A DNA stretch of 64,000 nt from the NCBI RefSeq assembly GCF_036227265.1, contig NZ_CP109446.1:1215501-1279500 (forward strand), read 5' to 3'. The notes under the pieces were generated by a model. It had not been told where the DNA came from. It was given only the letters and a program-made list of their open reading frames with translations, and searched no databases. Within the stretch, counting starts at the first letter, position 1; every line of letters starts with the position of its first letter. Source of the DNA: Streptomyces sp. NBC_01476. GTDB lineage: Bacteria; Actinomycetota; Actinomycetes; Streptomycetales; Streptomycetaceae. This document shows positions 16,171 through 23,868 of the stretch, piece after piece. Made by a program: the position numbers and the translations under genes.

Positions 16171-16779
16171 TCAGGGCTTGTCGCGGTCGACGACCTCGCC
16201 CGGGATGACCTTGCCGTCCGGGCGGTGGATGCGTGACTGCTCCTCGGCCTCGCGGGCCTGCGACAGCAGGTCGCCGAGCGAGCCGGGGTCGGCCGCGGTG
16301 GCCGGGGCGGAGAGCTTGCGGGCCAGCACCCGGTCCAGGATCGCGCCGGTGAGCTTACGGGTCGGCGGGAAGAGCAGCACCAGGCCGACCGCGTCCGAGA
16401 CGAATCCGGGGATGATCAGCAGCATCCCGCCCAGCATGTGCAGCCCGGTACGGCTGCCGCCGGGCTGCAGCGGCTCCTCGCCCTCGGCAGGCCCGGGGCC
16501 GCCGGCTTGGCGCTGCTGCCGCTGCACGGTCGCCGCGAGATTCCGCCAGGCGCTGCGGCCGGCCCGCTTCACCGCCGCCGCACCCAGCACGAAGCCGGCC
16601 AGGATGCACAGGAAGACGACGAACCCGTTGGTCGCCCCGGCCACCACGATCAGCAGCCAGATCTCCAGCACCGCCCACGCCGCGATCACCAGCGGCACCA
16701 CCGTGCGGGCGCGCGAGCGCCGCCGCTGGGGGCGTTCGGTCGGCTGCGGGCGGACCGGGGGCGGTGAACTCGTCGTCAT
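16171..16779 (-). CDS. fxsA: FxsA family membrane protein
   Basis: A 202-residue protein of the FxsA family, named for suppression of phage T7 exclusion in E. coli; its ordinary function is unclear. Two membrane segments, VVPLVIAAWAVLEIWLLIVVAG and GFVVFLCILAGFVLGAAAV, sit in the first half, then a re-entrant hydrophobic stretch MLGGMLLIIPGFVSDAVGLVLLFPP that is the family signature. The C-terminal 50 residues are cytosolic and charged. ATG at 16779 begins MTTSSPPP, after which the first helix starts normally. It converges on rbpA across a terminator. Not to be confused with the FxSxx-COOH peptide system. Confidence 0.85.
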   Translation of the reverse strand: MTTSSPPPVRPQPTERPQRRRSRARTVVPLVIAAWAVLEIWLLIVVAGATNGFVVFLCILAGFVLGAAAVKRAGRSAWRNLAATVQRQQRQAGGPGPAEGEEPLQPGGSRTGLHMLGGMLLIIPGFVSDAVGLVLLFPPTRKLTGAILDRVLARKLSAPATAADPGSLGDLLSQAREAEEQSRIHRPDGKVIPGEVVDRDKP

Positions 16780-16940
16780 AGTCCAAGTGTGCCGCAGTCG
16801 ACCACGCGAACGGCGCCCCGGGCGCCTGCTCCTTCGCCCTTGTCGGGCGGTCCCGCGCGATTGCGCGGAACCGTTCACACCGCCCCGTCCCCGCGAGTAC
16901 CTTGGTCGCCTGTCGGAGCGACATTTCGCCTGGGGGGGCC

Positions 16941-17486
16941 GTGGACGCAGCGGGGCAGGAATCGGTCAAAGCGGTCTTACCCAGCGGCGAATTCCTCTGG
17001 GTGAAGGTCAAGGACACCCGCGAGGCCCCGGCCGGCGGCTACGCCCAGGACGCCGGCGGTCTCCGTGACCGGCTGCGGCGCCGCGATCCGGACACCCCGG
17101 TGCCGCTCTCCGGATTCACCGAGGCGATCCACGGAATCGCCCGCAGCGTCCACGACGGCCTGCAGTCCATCGCCCCGCACAGCGTGGAGATCGAGTTCGG
17201 CCTCGACATCGAGATCGCCTCGGGCGAACTGGTCAGCATGCTCGCCGATGTGCACGCCACCTCGTCCATCAGGATCACCCTCGGCTGGGAGAACGGCCGC
17301 GCCCGGCAGCGGGAAGGCGACCAGGAGGGCAGCGGCGAGGACGACCACAGCGACGGCGACAGCGACAGCGACGGGCCCGCCGGCCCGGACGGCACCGCGG
17401 CTGACTCCGCCGCGGCCGTACCGCCCGAGGGGGGACCGGCCCCGGCGGCCCCGCCCCCGGCCCGCGGCGCGGACGCCGGTGAGTAG
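16941..17486 (+). CDS. Trypsin-co-occurring domain (Trypco1 / CU044_2847 family) protein
   Basis: A 181-residue protein. Residues about 10-115 form the Trypco1 domain: KAVLPSGEFLWVKVKD, GFTEAIHGIARSVHDGLQS, and VEIEFGLDIEIASGELVSML, the family's closing segment. The C-terminal third is an Asp/Ser then Ala/Pro-rich tail without fold. It begins at GTG 16941 behind a G-rich ribosome site. Its stop overlaps the start of the next gene (GTGAGTAG), so the two are translationally coupled. The domain was described in predicted NTP-dependent conflict systems of multicellular-type bacteria, where it partners with a trypsin-like or other effector; that function remains predicted. The partner here is the following protease/TPR gene. 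Confidence 0.78.
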   Translation: MDAAGQESVKAVLPSGEFLWVKVKDTREAPAGGYAQDAGGLRDRLRRRDPDTPVPLSGFTEAIHGIARSVHDGLQSIAPHSVEIEFGLDIEIASGELVSMLADVHATSSIRITLGWENGRARQREGDQEGSGEDDHSDGDSDSDGPAGPDGTAADSAAAVPPEGGPAPAAPPPARGADAGE

Positions 17487-19671
17487 CCCGGCGCAGGGCG
17501 CCGGTGAGCTGCAGAACCACGCGGCTGCCGCCTGCGTGGCGCTGCTCACCGCGGACGGCGCCGCCGACCTGCTCGGCTCCGGCTTCTTCGTCGCCCCCGG
17601 CAAGGTGCTGACCTGCGCGCATGTCGTCGCCGGCCATCGCCGGGTGACGGTCCGCAGCAGCGCGGGCGACGACCGCGGTGACGTCGTGCTCGCCGTCCCG
17701 CGAGAAGCGGCCGAGGAGGGCCCGTGGCCGCTGCCGGACCTGGCGCTGATCGACGTCCCCGCCACCCCTGCGGTACAGATCGACGCCTATCTGCGCCGGG
17801 TCACCGGCCATGACTCCCAGCCGTTCCGGTACCGGCCCACCGGATACCCCAAGCCGCTCGACCAGACCTACATGGCCGCGCTCGACGATGTGGTCACGGC
17901 CTCACCCGCGGCCGGCGAACTGCTGAAGCTGCTCTCCTTGATGGCCAGCGCGCCCACCCCGGTACGAATGTTCGGGAACCTGCCGGCACTCGCCGGGACA
18001 CTGCCGAGCCCCGGCCTGGCGAGCCTGCCGCAACTGCTGGAGCGCGGCGGCAGCGAGCGGGACATCGTCAATGTGATCCGCCGTCACTCGCTGGCCCGTA
18101 TCACCCTCGACCAGGACGAGCAGACCATCGAGATGCACCGCGTCCCCCAGCGGGTGATCGAGGGCTGCATCCCCGAGGCGGACCTGGGGGTCTACCGCCA
18201 TCTGATCCACCTGATGCTGCGCGAGCGCGATCTGGTCGCGGCCCGCTCGGTCTCCCAGTGGCAGATCATGCTGGACATCTGGCGGAACCTGGAGAGTTCC
18301 CAGGCATGGGACTGCACCCGTTGCGCCGGGGACCAGACCACCCGGTCGCTGATGCTGCACGTCATCCGCACGCTGATGGTCTGGGGCGAGTCGGAGCACA
18401 GCGTGATCACCGCCCGCGCGGTGCTCGCCACCTGGGAGCCGATCCTCGGCAGTGACCACACCGACATCAGGGAAGCCACCCTGGAACTCGCCAACGCGCT
18501 GCGCAACCAGGGCGCGGCGAAGGAGTCGCTGGAACTGGACCAGGCGCTCGCCGACCGGATCGAGGAGGTTCCCGACACCCGCCCGGAGATCGCGATCAGG
18601 GTGGGTCTCAACCTCGGCGGCGACCTGCGCCGGCTGGGCCGCTACGCCGAGGCCCGGGAGGTCGACGAACGCACCCGGGAGCGGGCCGCCGCGGAGTTCG
18701 GCGAGAACGACCGGCTCTCCTTGATGGCCCGGAACAACGCGGCCGTCTCCAGCCTGCTGCTGGCCGAGCCACGGCGGGCGCTGGAGCAGGACCAGGCACT
18801 CTGGCGCGACCAGCGGCGGATCCGCGGTGACGGCGACCGGGCGACGCTGATCGCCCTCAACCGGATCGCCCGCGCCCACCGCGACCTCGGGGAGTACCGG
18901 CAGGCCGCCGAGATGCAGGAGCAGACCGCGCAGCGGTGCCGCAAGCTCTTCGAACCCGACAGCGTGATCGCGCTGACCGCCACCTTGAACCTCGCCGCGT
19001 GCCTGCGGGCGGTCGGCTCGTACGACGAGGGCTGGCGGAACGTGCAGAACGTCGTGGAGCCCATGCGGCGGGTGCTCGGCGCCGAGCACCCCGAGCACAT
19101 CATGGCCCTGTCCGAACTGGCCTCCGCGCTGCGCTGCACCGGCCGGGCCACCGAGGCGCTGGTCCCCGGCCGGCGCGCGGTGGACCTCTCGGTGGCGGTG
19201 AACGGCGAGGACCACCCGTCCACCGCCATCTGCCGCAACAACCTCGCACTGGTTCATCTGGCGCTGCGGGACGGCTACTCCGCCGAGCCGCTCTTCGAGG
19301 CCGCGGCGGCCGCCTTCGGCACCTCCCTGCCGCAGGACCACCCGCACGCCCTCGCGGTCCGCGTCAACCGGGCGACCGGCGCCTGGCTGCGCCGGGAGTA
19401 CGAACGGGCGGACCGGGCGGAGACCGAGACGCAGCCGCTGCTCAACAGGACCCTCGGTGAGGACCACCCGTGGTCGCTGGCCGGCGCCGCCAACCACGTC
19501 ACCACCATCGACGCGCTCGGCTCGCCGATCCGCCGGATCGCCGCCAACGGCCAGTGGGAGCGCACCAAGTACGGCTACGCCCGCACCCTGGGCCGGGAAC
19601 ATCCGGACGCGATGGTGTGTGCCGGCCGCTCGTCCCGCGTCCTCATCGGACTGGACGCGCCCTCGGTGTGA
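17479..19671 (+). CDS. Trypsin-like/TPR protein lacking catalytic Ser and NTPase core
   Basis: A 730-residue protein from GTG 17479, overlapping the Trypco1 gene. Residues 1-95 are the first half of a trypsin-like domain: GSGFFVAPGKVLTCAHVV (His near 48) and DLALIDV (Asp near 87). The sequence then moves straight into what looks like the winged-helix end of an NB-ARC-type NTPase (residues 105-300: PFRYRPTGYPKPLDQTY, ARITLDQDEQTIEMHRVPQRVI). Residues 320-700 are tetratricopeptide repeats (EATLELANAL, SLMARNNAAVSSLLL, STAICRNNLALVHLAL). No GDSGGP serine motif and no Walker A occur anywhere, so an internal in-frame deletion of the protease end and the NTPase is likely. Coupled with Trypco1; role in defence or programmed response is inferred. 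Confidence 0.75.
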   Translation: MSSPAQGAGELQNHAAAACVALLTADGAADLLGSGFFVAPGKVLTCAHVVAGHRRVTVRSSAGDDRGDVVLAVPREAAEEGPWPLPDLALIDVPATPAVQIDAYLRRVTGHDSQPFRYRPTGYPKPLDQTYMAALDDVVTASPAAGELLKLLSLMASAPTPVRMFGNLPALAGTLPSPGLASLPQLLERGGSERDIVNVIRRHSLARITLDQDEQTIEMHRVPQRVIEGCIPEADLGVYRHLIHLMLRERDLVAARSVSQWQIMLDIWRNLESSQAWDCTRCAGDQTTRSLMLHVIRTLMVWGESEHSVITARAVLATWEPILGSDHTDIREATLELANALRNQGAAKESLELDQALADRIEEVPDTRPEIAIRVGLNLGGDLRRLGRYAEAREVDERTRERAAAEFGENDRLSLMARNNAAVSSLLLAEPRRALEQDQALWRDQRRIRGDGDRATLIALNRIARAHRDLGEYRQAAEMQEQTAQRCRKLFEPDSVIALTATLNLAACLRAVGSYDEGWRNVQNVVEPMRRVLGAEHPEHIMALSELASALRCTGRATEALVPGRRAVDLSVAVNGEDHPSTAICRNNLALVHLALRDGYSAEPLFEAAAAAFGTSLPQDHPHALAVRVNRATGAWLRREYERADRAETETQPLLNRTLGEDHPWSLAGAANHVTTIDALGSPIRRIAANGQWERTKYGYARTLGREHPDAMVCAGRSSRVLIGLDAPSV

Positions 19672-19680
19672 GGGCGCGGC

Positions 19681-19731
19681 GCCGTGCCGCGGTCACACCG
19701 CGGCACGGCGGCACGGCGGCACGGCGGCACG
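19681..19731 (+). terminator. Perfect hairpin plus 8-bp tandem repeat after TPR gene
   Basis: GCCGTGCCGCGGT (19681-19693) and its perfect complement (19697-19709) are separated by three bases. From 19700 the 8-mer GCGGCACG repeats four times (to 19731), so the right arm is itself part of the repeat. There is no T-tail. It likely ends the Trypco1/TPR transcript and could vary by slippage. Confidence 0.6.
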
Positions 19732-19763
19732 GCAATGGACACCGCAGGGGCAACGGCGACACC

Positions 19764-20600
19764 ATGACCGGCGTGACCCACTCCCCCGACGACAACGACG
19801 GACCTCCGCCCGGCGGGTCCCGGCCGCCCGTTCCCCCGGCGGCGATCGAGCGGCCGGATGTCCTGGCCGAGCGGCTGGCCCGCATCGAGGCGCTGCTGAC
19901 GACCCCGGCGCGGGGCACGTTCGACGAGGCCGAGCACCGGCTGCTGCCCGCCTGGCGGCGGGCCACCCGGGGAGAGCCGCGGTGGGCCGCGACGAGCGCG
20001 GTGGTCGCGGTGCTGGTGATCCAGTGGGTGCTCCCCGCCCGGCTGGTGGTGCCGCCGAGGCCGCTGATGCCGGCCGTCGAACTGGCCCTGCTGGCCTGCC
20101 TGATCATCCTCAACCCGCACCGCATCGAGCGCCACTCGCGCGTCTACCAGGTGGTGGGGCTGACCCTGACCGGGATCATCGGCGGCGCCAACGCGTACTC
20201 CGCGGTGCGGCTGATCGGCGGGGTGGTACGGGGGACTGACGGCGAGTCGGCGGGCCATCTGCTGCTGAACGGCGGCGGCATCTGGCTGACCAACACCGCG
20301 ATCTTCGCGCTGCTGTACTGGGAGCTCGACCGCGGCGGGCCGGCTGCCCGGGCGGCCGGTGAACGGCCGGTGCCGGACTTCCTCTTCGTGCAGATGCAGT
20401 CGCCGGATCTGGCGCCCCCGCACTGGGAGCCGGCCTTCCTCGACTACTTCTATCTCTCCTTCACCAACTCCACGGCCTTCAGCCCGACCGATGTGATGCC
20501 GGTGACGCGGAAGGCGAAGCTGTGGATGCTGGTGCAGTCGGCGGTGTCGCTGGTGGTCGTCGTGCTGGTGGTCGCGCGGGCCGTCAACATCCTCGACTGA
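19764..20600 (+). CDS. Conserved membrane protein, DUF1345-like
   Basis: A 278-residue protein with four to five membrane helices after a Pro-rich and charged N-terminus: WAATSAVVAVLVIQWVLP, AVELALLACLIIL, VVGLTLTGIIGGANAY, GGIWLTNTAIFALLYWEL, and the last one AVSLVVVVLVVARAVNIL. DYFYLSFTNSTAFSPTDVMP before the last helix resembles the pore-like signature of DUF1345 and two-helix potassium-channel-like proteins. The ATG at 19764 is used, with only a weak ribosome site; a GTG at 19773 is possible. It converges with ppm1 across about 36 bases. Function not known; ion channel-like transport is a possibility only. Confidence 0.65.
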   Translation: MTGVTHSPDDNDGPPPGGSRPPVPPAAIERPDVLAERLARIEALLTTPARGTFDEAEHRLLPAWRRATRGEPRWAATSAVVAVLVIQWVLPARLVVPPRPLMPAVELALLACLIILNPHRIERHSRVYQVVGLTLTGIIGGANAYSAVRLIGGVVRGTDGESAGHLLLNGGGIWLTNTAIFALLYWELDRGGPAARAAGERPVPDFLFVQMQSPDLAPPHWEPAFLDYFYLSFTNSTAFSPTDVMPVTRKAKLWMLVQSAVSLVVVVLVVARAVNILD

Positions 20601-20636
20601 CCGCCCGCGCCGACCCGTTGGGACTCCCGCCGGGAC

Positions 20637-21407
20637 TCAGTCCGTGCGCTTGGTGACCTTCGCGACCCGGGAGCCGACGCCCCACGCGGTCACCCGCCAC
20701 AGCGCCTCGACGAGGATGCTGCGGCTCATCTTGCTGTCGCCGCGCTCCCGCTCGACGAAGGTGATCGGCACCTCGACCACATGGAAGCCGGCCTTGACCG
20801 CGCGCCAGGCCAGATCCACCTGGAAGCAGTAGCCGGCCGACGCGACCTCGCCCAGGCCCAGGCCCTCCAGGGTCTCCCGGCGGAACGCCCGGTAGCCGCC
20901 GGTCACATCACGGATCGGCACGTCCAGCAGCAGCCGCGAGTAGGTGCTGCCGCCGCGGGAGATGAACTCACGGGACTTGGGCCAGTTCACCACCCGGCCG
21001 CCGGAGATCCAGCGCGAACCGAGCACCAGGTCGGCGCTCTTGAGGGCAGTGAGCAGCCGCGGGAGTTCCTCGGGCTGGTGGGAGCCGTCGGCGTCCATCT
21101 CGACCAGGACGCCGTATCCGGCGTCGATGCCCCACTGGAAGCCGGCCAGATAGGCCGCGCCGAGGCCCTCCTTGCCCTGCCGGTGCATGACGTGCACGTT
21201 CTCGTCGCTCTGCGACAGTTCGTCGGCGATCTTGCCCGTGCCGTCCGGGCTGTTGTCGTCGGCGATCAGGAGGTGGGCCTCGGGGACCGATGCCCGCACC
21301 CGCGCGACGATCGGCTTGATGTTCTCGGCCTCGTTGTAGGTCGGGATGATCACCAGAATCTGCCCGAGCGGGCCGTGATTCCGCTGCTCCCCGTCGTTCT
21401 CTGTCAC
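20637..21407 (-). CDS. ppm1: Polyprenol monophosphomannose synthase
   Basis: GT2-family glycosyltransferase of 256 residues that transfers mannose from GDP-mannose to polyprenyl phosphate, supplying the mannose donor for protein O-mannosylation at the membrane. Motifs in order: ILVIIPTYNEAENI near residue 18, LLIADDNSPDGTG (metal-binding DD), EMDADGSHQPEEL, and the acceptor region GSRWISGG and GGYRAFRRETL. The GTG at 21407 follows AAGGGAAG. The start lies just 9 bases after the stop of lnt, so lnt and ppm1 are one operon; in actinobacteria both enzymes act on lipoprotein and glycoprotein maturation and are even fused in mycobacteria (Ppm1). No TM domain is present here, as expected for the split form. 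Confidence 0.92.
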   Translation of the reverse strand: MTENDGEQRNHGPLGQILVIIPTYNEAENIKPIVARVRASVPEAHLLIADDNSPDGTGKIADELSQSDENVHVMHRQGKEGLGAAYLAGFQWGIDAGYGVLVEMDADGSHQPEELPRLLTALKSADLVLGSRWISGGRVVNWPKSREFISRGGSTYSRLLLDVPIRDVTGGYRAFRRETLEGLGLGEVASAGYCFQVDLAWRAVKAGFHVVEVPITFVERERGDSKMSRSILVEALWRVTAWGVGSRVAKVTKRTD

Positions 21408-21415
21408 TGCTTCCC

Positions 21416-23077
21416 TTACCCCTTTGTCATGCGTGAGCGGTCGCGCCTGCCGATCGCGACAGCGGCCGCGCAGGACAGGAGCCCCACCATAGCGAGTGTC
21501 CACTCGGGTACCGCACCAAGGCGGTCGGCGACCGTTTTCTCATCACGCAGCGGGATGTCGGCGTTGAGAACCTGCTGGGTGAACTCACCGCTGCGCTGCT
21601 CGATCTTGCCATTGGGGGCGACAATCGCGCTGATGCCACTCGTGGCGGCGGTGACCACGGCCCGGCCGTGTTCGATGGCGCGCAGCTTCGACATCGCGAG
21701 CTGCTGCTCGGGCTGGCCGGTACGCCCGTAGGTGGCGTTGTTGGTCTGCACGACGATGGCCCGGGCGCCGGCGTTGACGGTGTCGCGCACGATGCCGTCG
21801 TAGGCGACCTCGAAGCAGATGACGTCGCCGAGCTCGGCGGGACCGATCTGCAGGACGCCGGTCTTCTTTCCCGGGTAGAAGTCCCGCGGGATTTCGTCGA
21901 GGCGGCTGATGACCTTGGTGAGTTCCTTGCGGAACGGCACGTATTCACCGAAGGGCACCGGGTGCTGCTTGGTGTAGTGGGCGCCGGGTCCGGTCACCGG
22001 GTCCCAGACGATGCCCTCGTTCTGCACGTGGTCCTTGTCCGGGCCGTCCACCAGGGCGCCGACCAGGATCGGCACGCCGACCGCCTGCACGGCCTGGGTG
22101 ATCTTGTCGTACGCCTCGGGGTTGCTGAACGGGTCGAGGTCGGAGGAGTTCTCCGGCCACAGCACCAGGTCGGGCTTGGCCACCTTGCCGGCCTTGATGT
22201 CGGCGGCGAGCTTGAGGGTGGCGTCGACGTGGTTGTCCAGGATCATCATCGGGCGGCCGAGGAAGTGCAGCCCGGGCTGCTGGACGTTGCCCTGCACGAC
22301 GGAGACGCGGACGTGGTCGGCCGCGCCGGTGGGCACCGGCACGAGGAAGCCGGCCAGCAGGGCCGCCGCCGAGGCGGCCAGCGCGATGCCGCAGGAGACG
22401 GCGGTGCGCAGCCGCCGGGGCTCGGTCCGCAGCCGCCACCCGGCCAGCGCCGCGGCGGCCACCAGGGTGCCGCTGAGGGCCACCGCGAAGGTGACCAGCG
22501 GGGCACCGCCGAGCGCGGCCAGCGGGGTGTACGGGGAGCCGGTGTTGGCGAAGGCGAGGCGGCCCCACGGGAAGCCGCCGAAGGGCAGCCGGTCCCGGGC
22601 GAGTTCCTCGGTGACCCACAGGCAGGCGGCCCACAACGGCCACCACGGCAGTTTCTGGCTGAGCACCAGGCAGGCGCCCAGCGCGGCGAGGAAGAGAGAC
22701 TCGGCGACGGACAGGCCGATCACCGCGTCCCAGCCGACCACGTTGAGCCAGGCGAGCAGCCAGACGAAGAACGGCACCCCGAAGGCGAAGCCCAGCCAGG
22801 CGCCCTGCCGTACGGTCCGGCCGCGCATCAGCAGCGACAGCGCGGCGACCGCCACGACGGACAGCGGCCAGACGTCGTACGGCGGGAACGCCAGCGTCAG
22901 GACGGCGCCGCTGACGGCCGCGACGGCGGTGCTCGGCGCGGCCTTCCGGGCGGTGGCGGCGAACCGCTTGCGCCGCGTGGCGGGCGCCGGCCGGGCGGTC
23001 CCCGGCGCGGGTGCCACGACCGTCCGCTCGGTGTCCGTCGAGAGCGCCGCGGTCGCGGTCTGGGGGCGCAGGCGCAC
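21416..23077 (-). CDS. lnt: Apolipoprotein N-acyltransferase
   Basis: Transfers a third acyl chain to the N-terminal cysteine of lipoproteins at the outer face of the membrane. 553 residues: multiple membrane helices in the first half (VSGAVLTLAFPP, SVVAVAALSLLM, GFAFGVPFFVWLLAW, AVALSGTLVAAAALAG), then a nitrilase-like domain with the catalytic Glu in LWPENSSDLDP, Lys in YTKQHPVPFGEYVP and Cys in GDVICFEVAYDG, and a final helix ahead of a short basic tail. The GTG at 23077 follows AGGAAGG at 23087-23093; the frame stays open further upstream into the 105-bp repeats but that part is not expected to be translated. In one operon with ppm1. Confidence 0.92.
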   Translation of the reverse strand: MRLRPQTATAALSTDTERTVVAPAPGTARPAPATRRKRFAATARKAAPSTAVAAVSGAVLTLAFPPYDVWPLSVVAVAALSLLMRGRTVRQGAWLGFAFGVPFFVWLLAWLNVVGWDAVIGLSVAESLFLAALGACLVLSQKLPWWPLWAACLWVTEELARDRLPFGGFPWGRLAFANTGSPYTPLAALGGAPLVTFAVALSGTLVAAAALAGWRLRTEPRRLRTAVSCGIALAASAAALLAGFLVPVPTGAADHVRVSVVQGNVQQPGLHFLGRPMMILDNHVDATLKLAADIKAGKVAKPDLVLWPENSSDLDPFSNPEAYDKITQAVQAVGVPILVGALVDGPDKDHVQNEGIVWDPVTGPGAHYTKQHPVPFGEYVPFRKELTKVISRLDEIPRDFYPGKKTGVLQIGPAELGDVICFEVAYDGIVRDTVNAGARAIVVQTNNATYGRTGQPEQQLAMSKLRAIEHGRAVVTAATSGISAIVAPNGKIEQRSGEFTQQVLNADIPLRDEKTVADRLGAVPEWTLAMVGLLSCAAAVAIGRRDRSRMTKG

Positions 23078-23200
23078 GATCGCGGCCTTCCTGCAGGTGG
23101 AGAGGTGGTGAAGCCGACGGTACCCCGAGTTGGCTCCAGGGTGGGTCGCGGGGATGCAAAGCGTCCCTCCTGTCCCCACCAGCACCCCGCCGCCCCAGCG

Positions 23201-23457
23201 CACACGGAACGGGCCCGGACACCCTTCGGGCCGACCTGGGACCCTCCCCCAGACTCCGTCCGGGGGCACCCCCAGCTGCGAGCCCACACCCCACCCGCCC
23301 CACCACACACGGAACGGGCCCGGACACCCTTCGGGCCGACCTGGGACCCTCCCCCAGACTCCGTCCGGGGGCACCCCCAGCTGCGAGCCCACACCCCACC
23401 CGCCCCACCACACACGGAACGGGCCCGGACACCCTTCGGGCCGACCTGGGACCCGCT
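23201..23457. repeat. 105-bp tandem repeat, about 2.5 copies
   Basis: CACACGGAAC begins at 23201, 23306 and 23411, an exact 105-base period. Copies one and two are near identical over the full unit; the third stops matching near 23457. Each unit includes CCTCCCCCAGACTCCG followed by CGGGGGCACCCCCAG, a GC-rich inverted repeat typical of streptomycete intergenic sequence elements. Because 105 is divisible by three, the reverse frame remains open and encodes repeated 35-residue blocks, but the composition suggests non-coding DNA. Confidence 0.9.
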
Positions 23458-23716
23458 GGCTGCGAGTCGGTACCAAGGCCGTTGTCTACTGGGTGTCCGG
23501 GCCCTTCCCGGGTCACACCTGCCGATCGGGCGGCCCTCCCGCTCCGTACCCTCGCGGGTGGAGGGGCCGACTGGCGAGCCGCGTTCCGCGTCATGCGCGC
23601 TGGACCTGGCTGCCAGTGGCGCGTGCACGTGCGGGTGCGACGCCCCATGGCCCAGCGGTGCTCGACGCGGGGCTGCGGAGTGCCCCCGGTCCGGCGTCCT
23701 GTGGTGGACTCCGCCG

Positions 23717-23747
23717 AACCTACTCGCCCCCGACCAGCCACTGTCAA
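23717..23747 (-). promoter_or_regulatory. Candidate promoter for lnt-ppm1 operon
   Basis: On the reverse strand TTGACA (23747-23742) and TAGGTT (23722-23717) are separated by 19 bases. The -35 is perfect for the housekeeping sigma factor and the -10 fits TANNNT, though the spacer is one or two bases longer than ideal. lnt is the next gene downstream, 640 bases away. Confidence 0.5.
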
Positions 23748-23755
23748 CACCCCTG

Positions 23756-23788
23756 TGACCTGCGGACTTTCGCCAAATCAGCAGGTCA
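23756..23788. promoter_or_regulatory. Perfect inverted repeat upstream of the lnt promoter
   Basis: TGACCTGC at 23756-23763 and GCAGGTCA at 23781-23788 are perfect complements 17 bases apart, located just upstream of the reverse-strand -35 box. The position suits an activator site. The binding protein is unknown. Confidence 0.4.
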
Positions 23789-23868
23789 GTACGGACTGCC
23801 GCGCCGTCCTGCGACACGCCGCAGCGGGGTGAGGGCACACCGTTCGGCGGCATGTACGAAACCGCAGG

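Larger units (their letters stand above)
23078..23868. other. Long intergenic region upstream of lnt
   Basis: A 791-base gap with no recognised gene. It contains a 105-bp tandem repeat (23201-23457), a promoter-like pair for the reverse strand (23717-23747) and a perfect inverted repeat (23756-23788). If the reverse promoter drives lnt, the mRNA leader is more than 600 bases long and includes the repeats. Open frames that cross it have no recognisable domain. Confidence 0.5.

Noticed and set aside
23201-23457. CRISPR array
   Set aside because: The units are 105 bases and contiguous with no variable spacers; they are plain tandem repeats, and no cas gene is near.
23078-23476. N-terminal extension of Lnt into the repeat region
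   Set aside because: The GTG at 23077 has a good AGGAAGG site and gives the expected length; the extension is low-complexity repeat sequence.
21668-23758. Forward-strand frame across lnt and the 105-bp repeats
   Set aside because: Mirror frame of lnt, with repeats giving artificial length; no start or domain evidence.
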